A stretch of 64,000 nt of DNA from Microplitis mediator (lineage: Eukaryota; Arthropoda; Insecta; Hymenoptera; Braconidae), in assembly GCF_029852145.1 (NCBI RefSeq), contig NC_079976.1, positions 15,113,104 through 15,177,103 of the forward strand. The letters run 5' to 3'. A program made the translations under genes and the position numbers. Below the pieces are notes generated by a model. That model had not been told where the DNA came from. It did no database searches and saw only the letters and a list, made by a program, of their open reading frames with translations. How positions within the stretch are numbered: position 1 is the first letter of the stretch; the number at the start of each line of letters is the position of its first letter. Shown piece after piece: positions 34,404-45,827 of this stretch.

Positions 34404-35509
34404 TAATACTTGAATATTTTTTTATACTATTGGGAAATAGAGAGAAACAATGAAAAAAATTATGACAACAGTAAAAATAGCAGCTAAATTTTTCACGAAT
34501 AATCAGTTTTACGTCGTTAATGAATTACAATTAAACTAAAAGGATTCAGATAGTAATTTTCATAAGGGTTCTTGTGATAATAAATACAAAGACAATAAAA
34601 AAAAAGTTAGGCCGATTAATGGTGTCTATCGAAAGTTATCGTGTTTTTTCGAAGTTTCACACGTAACAATTGACAGCACTGGTTTCTTGAGTTAAAATAA
34701 TTTATTTTAAACGAATAAAATGATGAATCGACTTAATATTCGGTTTAAATTGTTCCTTAATAAATTCTCTATATGCTAGTATCCAATTTTACCTATCTTG
34801 GTGGAATAAAAAAATAGTTTAGAAAGATTTTTGTGTGAGTAATATAGTCGAATAAAAAAACCGTTCATAAAGCACACCTGCGCTTTCGCGCTTGAGGTGT
34901 GCAAAAAATTTAAGTTTGTTAAAACGCAAGATTTTAAGAAAAAAATGAGTTTTTAATTTTTTTTTAATTGATCCACCACTTCAAAAAATTTATGAAAATT
35001 CCTGAGTATAGAGGAGTATAAAAGACATTTTCTGACGAATTTTGGTGAGTGACATATTTCAAAACAGCTAAAAAAAAAAAATTACAATTTTCTTTTCTCC
35101 GTTAAAAATCGGCTTTCTGTTTGAGAATCACGATCATATAATGCTTTCATGTTTGGGACTCGTAAGAATTAGGAAAAAAATTATCATTGATTAATTCCGA
35201 ATTTTACCATACAAATGAAAATAATTTCGAAAAAACAGGTTTTTTTTAAATTTTCAAATACCGTTTGAGTTAAAGAGCCAAAAATTAAGGTGAATCATTT
35301 TCATTCGACACCAAATTGAACCCCTAAGTTTGAGTCAAAAATGGAGTGGGGGCAGGATTCCCATATTAATCCGGCTATGCCCTTCAAACGATTACACAAG
35401 ACAGAACAGTTCAACGAAAGAAAATAAATCCAATACGTAAATCACGATAACATTCTGACATCCTAAACGTAAGAGAAAACAAAATATGTGTCAATTAAAT
35501 AATAATTAT

Positions 35510-35870
35510 CCCACAAATTCAGCCTCACATTATCCCACTCATTGTTCCACACATTATCCCACACATTATTCCACACATTATTCCACACATTCAGCCGCAC
35601 ATTATCCCGCACATTTTCCCACACATTATCCTACACATTTTTTCACACATTATCCCACACATTCAGCCGCACGTTTTCCCACACGATGTCCCACACATTA
35701 TCCCACAGATTCAGCCACACATTTTTCCACACATTATCCCACAGATTCAGCCACACATTATCCCACACATTTTCCCAAACATTACCCCACACATTATCCA
35801 ACAGATTCAGCCACAAATTTTCCTACACATTATGCCACAAATTTTCCCACACAATCAGCCACACATTATG
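35510..35870 (+). repeat. 12-bp minisatellite, CCCACACATTAT type
   Basis: About 30 tandem copies of a degenerate 12-bp unit (CCCACACATTAT, with CAGCC and TTTTC variants). Because the unit is a multiple of three and lacks stops, it gives a 154-codon and a 119-codon ORF in two frames (Tyr-Pro-Thr-His and Ser-His-Thr-Leu repeats). Neither looks like a real protein. Confidence 0.9.
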
Positions 35871-37250
35871 TGTGGGCAAAAATTGCGACACTAGATATTA
35901 GCCTTCAAATGAAAAAGGGTCAAAAAGTAGTGTTGTGCCCAAGAGAGTGATGGACTCGTGGCGGCTGTGTTTATATACCACGCGCATTGAGTATTTTTCA
36001 ATATAACTGCGGTTAATGACCACTTTAGTCGTCACTCGATTCTAATTTCCGGCTAAAAGTGCCGTCTGGGTCGAAAGATGGGGATGACCTCGTAACGCGT
36101 GTATGCTCAAAAGGGTTAGGTACGGCCTTTCGTAAAACGGAGGTGGACTTCGGTCACGTCACATTAATTAATTAATTGAATGCAGCATACAATATACATA
36201 AACGACACAGAAATATATCATGATAGATACTATATGCAATACATGAATATTACACCTGTGTCAAAACAGTCAGAACAATAAAATCATATAAATTCATTTT
36301 TTGAAAGTATACATGTATCATTTCAAAAGTGTATACAGTACGCCTTTTTTAACATCAATCTACCTCAATAGCCCCAGTTACGTCGAATCATTTTTTATAA
36401 TTTTCGTAACAGTATTTTATTTAACTCATAAATGATATTTTACAACTTACAATGGGTAAAGCAAACATCAAAACATCTGTTAACAAGGAAAATTTTAAAA
36501 GTGGGGAGGCTAATGCGTGCGCCGACTGAAGTGGAAAATCTGGAAGGGCAGATAAGGAAATTTTGAAACTGAATAACGAAAAAGAACTCGCTCTCTTCTC
36601 GCTGCAACCGTCAAGGTGTAATCACCCTTTTTCTACAATGAAGAAAAGAAAGAAAAAAAAACGTGTTAGTGATTTTAACAACAAAAGGTATGAGTCGAAA
36701 ATCATGATTAATAGCCATAAGAAATTTTTCAAACACCGATTCAATAAACCGGGAAAAATAAAAATATTGAACATTAAATTAAAATGTTCACTTTGAAAAT
36801 TAGAACAATAAAATAAATATTCGAACACGTGAAACTCAAAATTTAAATGTTAAATAAATATAAAAGTGATTAAAAATTGAAAAAGAAATGTTAAAAAAGA
36901 AAAAAATATCCAGCTCTGTAATAACAGAATTATAAAATCAAAATTCAAGCAGTGTACTGTAAAATTAAAATAGTAATATTTTATTGATGAATTATGATTA
37001 GAGTCAGCTGCTAGCCACCTAATACGTCTATTTAAATTATAGAGATTTGATTCAAATTTGATATTGAATTGTTTATTTTGAACATAGATATTTAAAAGCG
37101 TTTCAAAAAATTTTGCATTATAACATAGAATTGTTTTGATTATCATCTTACATTATTGAAATTAAAATCGTATAATGGAAAACGAATTAGGAATCAACTC
37201 ATACATTGTTTTTAAAAGACATAATCTTTAAACCTCATAAATTCTTGTTT
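35871..37250. other. No supported gene
   Basis: AT-rich. A Lys-rich 77-codon plus-strand ORF (36563-36796) and hydrophobic minus-strand ORFs (36622-37146) have no recognisable features. No repeat structure noticed except a direct hexamer repeat near 37245 (TTTGTTTG). Confidence 0.4.
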
Positions 37251-37433
37251 GTTTGTTTGTCATTATTCAGGCTATCTATATTTTTCTCAATTTATCTATA
37301 AATTGTCTTAATGAGAAGGTTATTTGCATGTTTGCATGTTTAGGCTTCCACTATATTTAAATGGTGTATTACCGTACGATGGACGGTGTGGCTCAATAAG
37401 TTATAGATCAAATTGAACGGAATTTAGTATAGT

Positions 37434-37504
37434 GCCGGATAGCTCAACTGGTAGAGCACTCCGCGCGATTTCGAATTGGTCTAGGTTCGATTCCCAGTTC
37501 AGGC
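37434..37504 (+). pseudogene. tRNA-like module 1 of the tandem repeat
   Basis: GCCGGATAGCTCAACTGG includes an A-box-like TAGCTCAACTGGTAGAGC, and GGTTCGATTCCC is a B box. The acceptor stem (GCCGGAT against TTCAGGC) pairs at 5 of 7 positions. The anticodon arm is poor. About 71 nt. Likely a tRNA-derived pol III promoter rather than a working tRNA. Confidence 0.6.
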
Positions 37505-37663
37505 TATCTATATTTTTCTCAATTTATCTATAAATTGTCTTATTGAGAAGGTTTGCATGTTTAGGTTTCCACTATATTTAAATGGCATATTACCGTACGA
37601 TGGACAGCGTGGCTCAATAAGTTATAGATCAAATTGAATGGAATATAGTATAGTAACGGATAG

Positions 37664-37734
37664 CTCAACTGGTAGAGCACTCGGCGTGACACCGAATTGG
37701 TCTGGGTTTGATTTCCAGTTCGGGCTATTTATAT
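37664..37734 (+). pseudogene. tRNA-like module 2 of the tandem repeat
   Basis: Same layout as module 1. The anticodon stem is better (TCGG/CCGA) but the loop lacks the normal T33, and the B box is changed to GGGTTTGATTTCC. A diverged copy. Confidence 0.55.
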
Positions 37735-37800
37735 TTTTCTCAATTGATCTATGAATTGTCTTATTGAGGTTATTTGTATGTTTGCATGTTTAGGTTTCCA

Positions 37801-38708
37801 CTACACAGGGTGTCCCAAAAGTTCCGGCCGAAACTTTAAGGCCAGATACAGGACGATATATATTCTGAGACAAAAAGTCCTCTGCCGTTTATTTACCTGA
37901 CCAACAGGTAAATTATAATTACTTAAACAATGTAGCCAATCAGAAGAGAGCATTAGCGCGAACCAGTAAAGTGGAGTGAAAAGTCTAAGGGAAGCTTCAA
38001 CGCGTGAGCGCTCGGCTGTCGTTCAGCGGCTTTCACAACGGGAGATGCGCGCGAATGGAATTTTTAATTATTTAAATTTTTTTCTCTTCACGAAAATCGA
38101 GTCCTGCAAAAAAATCTAATTTTTATTTTCTCATTAACTGACCAACGGTCAGCTGACTGCTACCAGTTTAAAAAATAACAAAGAAATTTTTTATGAAAAT
38201 CTAGTTCCGCAATAATTAAAAAGAAATTATTTCGCACTTATCAACTGACTGGCAGTCAGTTGATACGAGCAAAATAATTTTTTTTTCTTTTGCGGGACAT
38301 GATCTTTGAAGAAAAAAATCCTCAGCCGTTCGTTAAACTGTCAGCAGTCAGCTGCCTGCCAGTCAGTTGATAAGCGCAAATTAATTTTTTTTTTTTGCAT
38401 GACTAGACTTTTATTTTGAAAAAATCCTCAAATGATCTTCAGATAGTCGGCAGTATGCTAACTGCCAGTCAGTTGATAAGAGCAAAATAATTTTTTTCTT
38501 CTGCGAGACATGGTTTTTAAAGAAAAAATCCTCAGCCGTTCGTTTAACTGTCGGCAGTCAGCTGACTGCCAGCCAGTTGATAAGAGCAAAATAAATTTTT
38601 TTTGCGGAACTGAACTTTAGAAAAAAATCCTCAGCCGTTCGTTTAACTGTCGGCAGTCAGCTGACTGCCAGTCAGTTGGTAAGAGAAAAATATTTTTTTT
38701 TTTTTGCA
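37801..38708. repeat. Tandem array built on an 18-bp perfect palindrome
   Basis: Begins with CAGGGTGTCCCAAAAGT (37805), which looks like a transposon end, but no partner end was found. From about 38138 to 38700, units of ~105-115 bp repeat: TCCTCAGCCGTTCGTT, then GGCAGTCAGCTGACTGCC (self-complementary), then AGTTGATAAGAGCAAAATAA. Six copies, the outer ones degenerate. It abuts the long inverted repeat at 38709. Function unknown. Confidence 0.7.
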
Positions 38709-40350
38709 TGACTGTATAACGTATACCGTTTTTCAATTTGCGACGGAGACGCGAATAAATTCGGTAAACCGTATGCGGTCACCCACGTGTAATAAAAATT
38801 ATAAATATATGACTCAAAATAATAATAGTTAAATATTCGTAAATAATAATATTAAACAATAAATAAAATAAAGGTGTGCCTGAACCAACTCCTCAGGCTG
38901 GGTTAGTGCACGAGGGCGCCAGCTCGTTTTTACAAAACGGACAAAAATAATACCAAATCAGGGGAGAGATCACGAGACTAAATTTCAAGCGAGAATGTAT
39001 GCACCAAGCGGAAATATAACCAAATAAATATAATAAATAAAAATAATAAAGAATAATTATCACTAAAATATATCCAGGAAATAAACAAACAAATGTTGGC
39101 TATCACTGGAATCCTTTTATATTATTTAATTGAAATTTATTTATAAATATAAATCTAATAAAATATTACAATACCAAAAATCATTCACTAAACATTGATT
39201 CTTCATAATAAATTTCAACAAATTATAATATGCTCATCACAGTCACATAATGATAATCGAAATCAAATTAATTAAATTAAATTATCCGCTGGGGAATTTA
39301 AATTACAAATTTCTACTCTATGAACTCAATATAAAATTTATATATAAAAATACCAATTCCTTCTTTATTTTATATTATTTACTCTGGGGAGAAAAAGACG
39401 CGGAAACTCAAAATATATTTGGCAACACTGGGTTGCATACCATTAAATTACAAAATAACTTTTACCCAGAGAAATAATATTTAAAATACTATTGTAAGAC
39501 AAGGAGTCCTATACGCTATCATTGTCTATAATCCACTAAGGAATTTATTCGACGCGTCTACGCACATATACTAAACTCTGGGACATACGCCGAACATACT
39601 CAACTTGTTATTATAAATAATAACTCAGGTTCAATTATTAAACAATTCAATATCGCGATCAACTCTACCGAGGGTCCAGCGATAGCCGATGCAACAAATG
39701 ATAATACAGATGACTTACCGGCGTTGATAATAATTTACTTCTTGAGTTTTTAAATAACAATAAAAATATATAAACTGTATACTTTTAATTCAATATAACA
39801 AAATGAATCATCACCAAATTAACTTTCTTTATTTATCAATTATCATTTGACGGCAACTGGGCCAGAACAAATTTTACTTAAAATCGCAGACAACAACACG
39901 TTCTACCTTTACAATAGCCCGGTCCTCTCTGATTATCTTTCCGCGTCGGTTTTTTGAGTGATGGGTATCACTCACGTGTTATCCCCTCTAATGACCTCGG
40001 ACCCGAAATTATCAATTAAAATAAAATATTCAAACATATTACCTGACCTGAGTTATATGATAATAATAAATTAAATAATATTATTCATCAATATTCATAA
40101 CCATAATAATAATTAACTCATTAAATAATTAAATAATAATTATTTCAGTGCACCACGTGACGGGAAGGATACATTGATTTTTATCCCCACTATATCGACT
40201 TACTCTCCCTTCGGTCGATATTTTTATACGATATATACGCGCACGTGTGCTACTAACTGAAATGAAAATATTGATTAAATACATAAAATTCAAAATAATT
40301 ATCAAAACATAAATACAATAAACAATAATTTCAATCAATCATAAATAATT
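38709..40350 (+). repeat. Left arm of the 1.6-kb inverted repeat
   Basis: Non-coding. It pairs with 46738-48362, with scattered indels (for example around 39100 and 39480). The 75-codon ORF at 39250-39477 is not conserved in the partner arm as a protein. Confidence 0.85.
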
Positions 40351-41560
40351 GCCGTATATTTAAAGGGGCCTCTTTGCCGCGCTCGCTGCAAAGTGCATCG
40401 TTAACAATTTTAGGGATAGCAACTTCGGCCAACACCTCATTGCACGTCGTAAACGATTCCTTCAATCAGGGAATTACACTTGACTGTATTCTAAATTCAC
40501 GCAATTATATACTCTAAATTATTACCGCCAGAACCGCGAACCGAGGTGATAAAAACAACGAACACCAAGGTGTGGCAGCCTATGACGCTTGAGAAGTTGA
40601 TGTATCTTCCTTGCTGGCCTGCGTAAGTTCTAAACCGTGTTACGTTTAGGCAACCCTCTTTTCTATTTTCTATTTCTTTTAAACTGATTAGTTAATATTC
40701 GTTAAATAAATATAAACAGTCAAGTTACTACAAAATTCCACGGGAAGATCGTCTCGATATTGCACTCGAGGAGGCGTGGCAAGTTGCTTGTTACCGTTAA
40801 ATTTCAATTCAAAATTGTCTTTTCGAAATAATATTTTCTATTTCAAAAATCACCACACGCACCGTGGGTGATTTTTATAATAATTGTTAAGTGTATAAAC
40901 AGCGATTCTCGTCCGAGTGAATTGCTTGAGTCGGGGATTCATACCGAACTCATATGAGCTAAAGTCTCAACAAATTCAAAGTGTAAAACCTTTAAGTTTA
41001 AGTTCTAATAGTTAAGTGCATTCTTTAGAGATTTAAGTGAAAGAAAAGAACCTTAGTGTTAAGAACAATTTAACATCTTGTAAACTGAGAACTAGAAAAC
41101 AATACGGAATTTGAAAAAATTTTACTGATAATAATTTGTTGAGAATAAAATTGTCAACAAAAAAAAACTTATAACATTTTATGATAAGTCTGATAGTTTT
41201 GCCGGAAAAGGAAAAAGATCTCGAAATTGACTATATCTTGACTTCGAGCTCCAATAACTTTTGAACAGATAACTTTATCAAAAAATGATGATGATACCTT
41301 TTTTGTAGAGCGTTCAATTTCCTACAAGAATATGTATTAGTCTATTCGATCTATTGATCTGTTATTCATTTAAAATGACTCAAAGCTTAAAAAAAAAATT
41401 TCCCGTGTTATGTAAATGGAAAATCAAATTTTTCAATGAGCTAGGTCTGTAATCGACCTATAATTTCTTTTTATACGCGAAAAATTTTTTTTTTTGTGTC
41501 GAACTATGATTTTTTCCACATGCACTTAAAAAGAAAATGTTGCTCTGGAATGACGTCATG

Positions 41561-41889
41561 TATTTTATTCAACTCATGCGCGCTATTCACGTTTTATCAT
41601 GCCTAAAATGCGAACCCTAAATGGCCGTTTACCGACTGGTGAAAAATTATTTGTCAAAACGCAATAAAGATGTCTACTATCCCGGCCATTGTGACGTAAT
41701 GAAAATAAACGTAACTATCTTTCAAGCTCTTACTGAATATGGGGTAATTACAATTCCCTGTTGTTACCCATTGAGTAGCCAAAGTTGTGATGCCGAATGT
41801 TTTTTTTTTCACCATGTCACTAAACAGCTATTGAGACTTCGCTTTTTAGGCGATTAATAAAACGTGAATAGCGCATATGAGTTGAATAA
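41561..41889 (+). other. Small cassette flanked by 36-bp inverted repeats
   Basis: TTATTCAACTCATGCGCGCT (from 41563) continuing to CACGTTTTAT, and its near reverse complement ATAAAACGTGAATAGCGC...TTGAATAAAAC (41853-41889), enclose a 78-codon plus-strand ORF (41621-41857; Cys-rich, IPCCYPLSSQSCDAECFFF). The ORF is not recognised. A second hairpin (GTAGGGTAAGT near 41908 with ACTTACCCTAC near 41966) follows. Possibly a tiny MITE. Confidence 0.45.
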
Positions 41890-42058
41890 AACTATGGGCG
41901 CAACATGTAGGGTAAGTCATAATCCGTCACCCGCGATGTGTTTAGCACTGACACATTATGAATCACTTACCCTACTAGTTACGCCAATAACTATAATTAG
42001 TTTTTATTATGACAAAAATAAATTAATTGATATCTTGCTGTTTTTTTTTTTTTTTCAG

Positions 42059-42483
42059 GAGAAAATTTACATAATTCTTCCAATAGGTATGACGTGATAG
42101 TTGAAAAAAAATTATCATATTTGTAAAGTCATTTCTTGAAGGGATACTGATAACTTTTCTATGTTATTACATTTTTGGATTTGTATACCCTTCAGAAATA
42201 GAGGGGACATTAGAAACCATACAGCGGTCAGTACAATAGAAATATGTTATTCATATTATATTTCCTTCAAAAATGGTTTATTAATTTTTTAAAATAATTT
42301 TGGAAGAAATATTTTTCAATACTTGAGTTTAATTTAAAAAATGTATTTCTATGGTAAATATTTTTAATTTTCAGTTTATTTTTAAAGATTTACCCACCAA
42401 AAGGTACTAAGCGTGGCGGAAAAAGGAAGGCCACAGTTCAGCATCCTAAGCTAACCAAATTTATTGAAGAAATCGATCAGTAA
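42059..42483 (+). CDS. Possible two terminal exons of an unrecognised gene
   Basis: Exon 42059-42086 lies between a T17-CAG acceptor and a GTATGA donor. Exon 42375-42483 begins after TTTTCAG and ends TAA. In the shared phase they read through to a basic tail, YPPKGTKRGGKRKATVQHPK followed by LTKFIEEIDQ and stop. The upstream exon is not identified. No family is recognised. It may be the 3' end of a gene once carried by the surrounding 9.65-kb structure, or a chance frame. Confidence 0.3.
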
Positions 42484-43429
42484 AAAAACAACGTAGATGA
42501 TGATATCTAGATGATAGAACTTTTGTATTGATATATTTTCATTATTATTATTATTATTATATCAATATTCATATCATTTAAACAATACTTTGAGTTTATT
42601 CATTTGCTTTTATTAAAATTATTTTATTATATCACAATCTTTATTATCCAAGTAATTATATTAATTTAATTTTTTTATAGTTCTTTCATTACTATTAACT
42701 TCACACTATTACTTGAATTATTATTATTCAATATTATCGATTTCAATATTATCGATACCTATATTTTTTCTTTCTAATTATAAACTGAATTACTTAAAAC
42801 ATTATTTATTATAAACTTTATTTTACTGTAAAAGATTTTGTCAAACGTAATGTTCCTTATTTTATTTGTATACAAAAATAAAATAGATGAAAAATATCTT
42901 TTCAACAGTATAAATCGAAAGAAGTTGCTCATTTATTGTTATATAAGATGAAAAAAACCTATTTCACAAATAAAAATAATAAATTATGAATATTATCAGT
43001 CCATTATCGATTTCGGATATTATTAAGAAATTTTCATTGATTTAAAATTAATTTTGAATTTAGTTGGTTAAGAAAAAAGCGTTTTGTAGATTAATCTAAA
43101 TTTTTTTTTTTTTTTTGGGAAATCGCAATATTCACTTTAGAACGATATATATAATGCTAAGTTCATTAAGTACAATATATGTATTATTGAAAAGTAAATC
43201 ATTGAGGTTTTTTTTTTCTTTAATTTTGGATCTTGCAGATTTTTACACATTTTTTGACGTACATTGAATATATTTGTCAGTAATATTCTAGCCCCAACGG
43301 AAGTTAATTTATAAACTATGAATTTTAAAAATATATAAAATTTTGGTTTTCTTTTTTTTTCTCTTCAAATCAACCACAATCAAAAATGATAAAAATCCTC
43401 GATTTGGTATAGAATGGCCATATACTGTA

Positions 43430-44353
43430 GCGCAAAAATAGTATTGTTGTAATATCACTATACAACAATAATTATTTTAATGACAATATTAAGAGTTCGT
43501 ATTTTTATTAAATTATTTCACAAAATTACTATATTATTTTGTGAAATAATATTTAGTAAAATGGAATAGAAATTATTGTCATTTCCCAATAAGTTTAATT
43601 AAAAAAAAAATTGTAGAATCCCAAAAATTGTTTTATAATATTATTGAATTACAGAAACATCATATGTTATGTAAACTTGCACTACTTATTTTATTTATTA
43701 GTAAACTTTTTAAATGTCATTGGTGTAATAAAATTATAAAACTGTGCTATGAAATTACTGCAGAGAAAACATGTCAAATGGGTAGTAAAATTCAATAGAG
43801 ATATTGTAATTTCCTAAACTTAACTGATCAAAAATTGTTTGTAAGATTACAATACTATATTGTAAAATTACTTCGAATAGAGAATTTCTGTTTTGTAAAA
43901 TTACAATACTATATTGTAAAATTAAAGAGAGATATTATAATTTTACAAACCTTGCTGATCAAAAAATGTTTGTAAAATTACAATACTATATAGTAAAATT
44001 ACTTTAAAGAAAGCATTTAGATGTTTTGTAAAATTAAAGAGAGATATTGTAATTTTACAAACTTTGCTGATCGGAAAACCGTTGCAAAATTACAAAACCG
44101 TTTTACAATATCATTAATCTAACAGAGCTTCATATGTTTTGTAAAATTACAAAACTCACAATGTAAAATTAGTAGACTCACTCTCGAAAAAAGTTTTTTA
44201 ATATTACTATAATTACTTTGTAATATTCCAAAGCAAATACAGTAGGAAATGTTTTGTATAATTACAATACCTAATTTGAATTATGGCTAAATGTTTTGCC
44301 TATTAGCTTCCAATACATTTTTTGTAAAATTACAATAGAAATTTTTAACAGTG
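43430..44353. repeat. Degenerate repeats of GTAAAATTACAATACTATA
   Basis: At least eight copies of TTTTGTAAAATTACAATACT-like sequence and its reverse complement between about 43430 and 44340. They form many alternative hairpins (TTTACAATAT with ATATTGTAAA). Similar in style to the CACGGTG-repeat element at 60784: one short self-complementary motif repeated many times. Probably a MITE; its ends are not clear. Confidence 0.55.
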
Positions 44354-44440
44354 TGATGAAATTTCGATTTTCGCAAATCGTGGTGAACACAATAACTTCC
44401 CGAATTTCTCGAAAATCGTTGATTTTCTTAGCGGGAAGTT
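44354..44440 (-). repeat. Fragment of the AACTTCCCGCT repeat family
   Basis: On the minus strand it starts AACTTCCCGCTAAGAAAAT and continues TTCGGGAAGTTATTG, aligning with the left end of the 744-bp element at 18619. Only the first ~87 bp are present, so it is a truncated copy. Confidence 0.75.
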
Positions 44441-45063
44441 GAAAATTTTTCAAAGTAATTGACCAGATCTGCTATTAAAACATTTTATTTATTATAGTCT
44501 TAAATACTTATACATAAAGAAAAATTAAATTTCAAACAATGATTAGATGCGAAGGAAGAAAAACAAATTTTTATTGGTTTTTATCATAAAACAAAAGCCA
44601 TTAACATTTTTCGACTAACACTCGATTTTTGAAAAAGTTTAACAAAAAATATTCAAAATAATGATCAATGATATTGAAAATTTTTTTATAAAATTTTGGG
44701 GGTACCTCGTTTTGCCTACCCTACCCCCTTTTGCCCCCCTTCCCCTACTGCTAATAACAAACAATAAATTAAATTTGATTTTTATCTACACTCGTGCCAT
44801 AAATTCAAATAACAGAAAAATTTTAGAAATTTTTCAGTGATTTTTGCAAGGCTGTAACTTCGTGAAGAACAGTCGTATCGAAAAAAAAGCATTTTGAAGC
44901 TTGAAATCTCTACTTTCGACGCATTTTAATCAAATTTTTTTTAGAATTTTAGCCATTGCGCAAACATGAGAAATACCGCGAGATAAAAATTTTCTAAATT
45001 TTTCTTTTCTTTGAGAGAGTCCACGGGCTGCAAGAATTTTTTTTTCAGCTTAACCAATGCATA
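44441..45063. other. No gene; dispersed repeat fragments
   Basis: 44449-44511 (GTAATTGACCAGATCTGC onward) is inverted relative to 48597-48655. 44690-44760 is C-rich (TACCCCCTTTTGCCCCCCTT) and echoes 46421-46590. 44800-45060 is related to 31100-31440 and continues after the MITE at 45828. Confidence 0.5.
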
Positions 45064-45825
45064 CACGGAAAAAAAATTCTAATTAAATTTACGATAATAA
45101 TATCGTAATTTGTCCTATTGATTATTGTAGTGGTGGACTAGACTTTCAAAATCATAATTTTTACGATGTAGTGTTGGAAATTTCATTTAAGAAATAATAC
45201 TTCAGACAAATAATACGAAGTCTTAAGCTCTTCAATAAAAATTACGATGTGAATATCGTAAAATTTGAAGAGAAATTTTAAATAAAACAATAAAATAAAA
45301 ATCGTTCGGACGTTGGATTCGAACCTGAGTCCTTCTGAGTGCGAAGTGTCCGACGCCTTGGACCACTCAGCCACCGAAGAGCCTACACTTTATATGGTTC
45401 TTAAGGTCAATATAAACGATTTGAATGAACATTCATAAGTCATGAGAGCGCCTCTTGTGGAGGACGCAGTTAATATTTAAAAATTACGATACAATATCGT
45501 AATTTTTATAGCTTACATCGTATTATAACAGAGGCAGCACTGTAATATTTATTTTACTCAAAAGTACATAGAAAGATAAATATAGGAATAAATATAGTTT
45601 TTGAATTGTAATTTTTATTTCTTTTATTTTTACGATGTTAAATTGTAATTTTTGAAGTGATTTTTAATCCTAAAAGTCTTTGTTAAAATTACGATGTTAA
45701 ATAGTAAAAAATATAACCCACATAGTAAATTTTGAAATAAAATATTTTAAAATTTACGCTAATAAAAGTCTAGTCCACGATTACGATATTAACATCGTAA
45801 ATTTTGTTAGAATTTTCTTTCCGTG
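45064..45825. mobile_element. 762-bp MITE with CACGGAAA ends, TA target
   Basis: Flanked by TA (45062-45063, 45826-45827). Ends CACGGAAAAAAAATTCTAA and its reverse complement (TTAGAATTTTCTTTCCGTG). The interior is full of self-complementary ACGATATTAACATCGTAA-like motifs. Comparison with the related repeat at 31360 shows an uninterrupted host site, supporting insertion here. A tRNA-like sequence on the minus strand lies within (45304-45380). Confidence 0.85.
45304..45380 (-). pseudogene. tRNA-like sequence inside a MITE
   Basis: Minus strand: GGTGGCTGAGTGGTCCAAGG is a good A box of Ser/Leu type and GGTTCGAATCC is a perfect B box. Total about 75 nt. T and anticodon stems pair poorly, and no variable arm is apparent. 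Likely a tRNA-derived pol III promoter or pseudogene. An incidental ORF (45183-45374) reads through it. Confidence 0.6.
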
Positions 45826-45827
45826 TA

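Larger units (their letters stand above)
31659..35382. mobile_element. 3.7-kb TIR element with nested insertions
   Basis: Ends GGGTATAGCCGGATTAATAT (31659) and its reverse complement (ending CCGGCTATGCCC, 35382). Arms continue inward: 31659-31744 plus 32784-33131 pair with 34925-35382. The left arm is split by the LTR-like block 31745-32783, and the centre holds a TA-flanked palindrome 33324-34403. No ORF is found, so it is non-autonomous. No clear target duplication (AATAAA left, TTCAAA right). Confidence 0.8.
37251..37800 (+). repeat. Tandem tRNA-derived repeat, ~230-bp period
   Basis: Two full units and a partial third. Each has GGCTATCTATATTTTTCTCA, a body with TTACCGTACGATGGACRG and TTATAGATCAAATTGAA, then a tRNA-like module. 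The tail of each tRNA module (CAGTTCRGGCTAT) runs straight into the next body. The third unit stops at 37800, where another element begins. It looks like a tandemly amplified tRNA-derived SINE. Confidence 0.7.

Noticed and set aside
35486..35950. 154-codon His/Pro/Thr-rich ORF
   Set aside because: It is a 12-bp minisatellite without stops; a second frame is also open. Low complexity only.
45183..45374. 63-codon ORF MAEWSKASDTSHSEG
   Set aside because: The N-terminal part is a translation of the tRNA-like sequence; not a gene.
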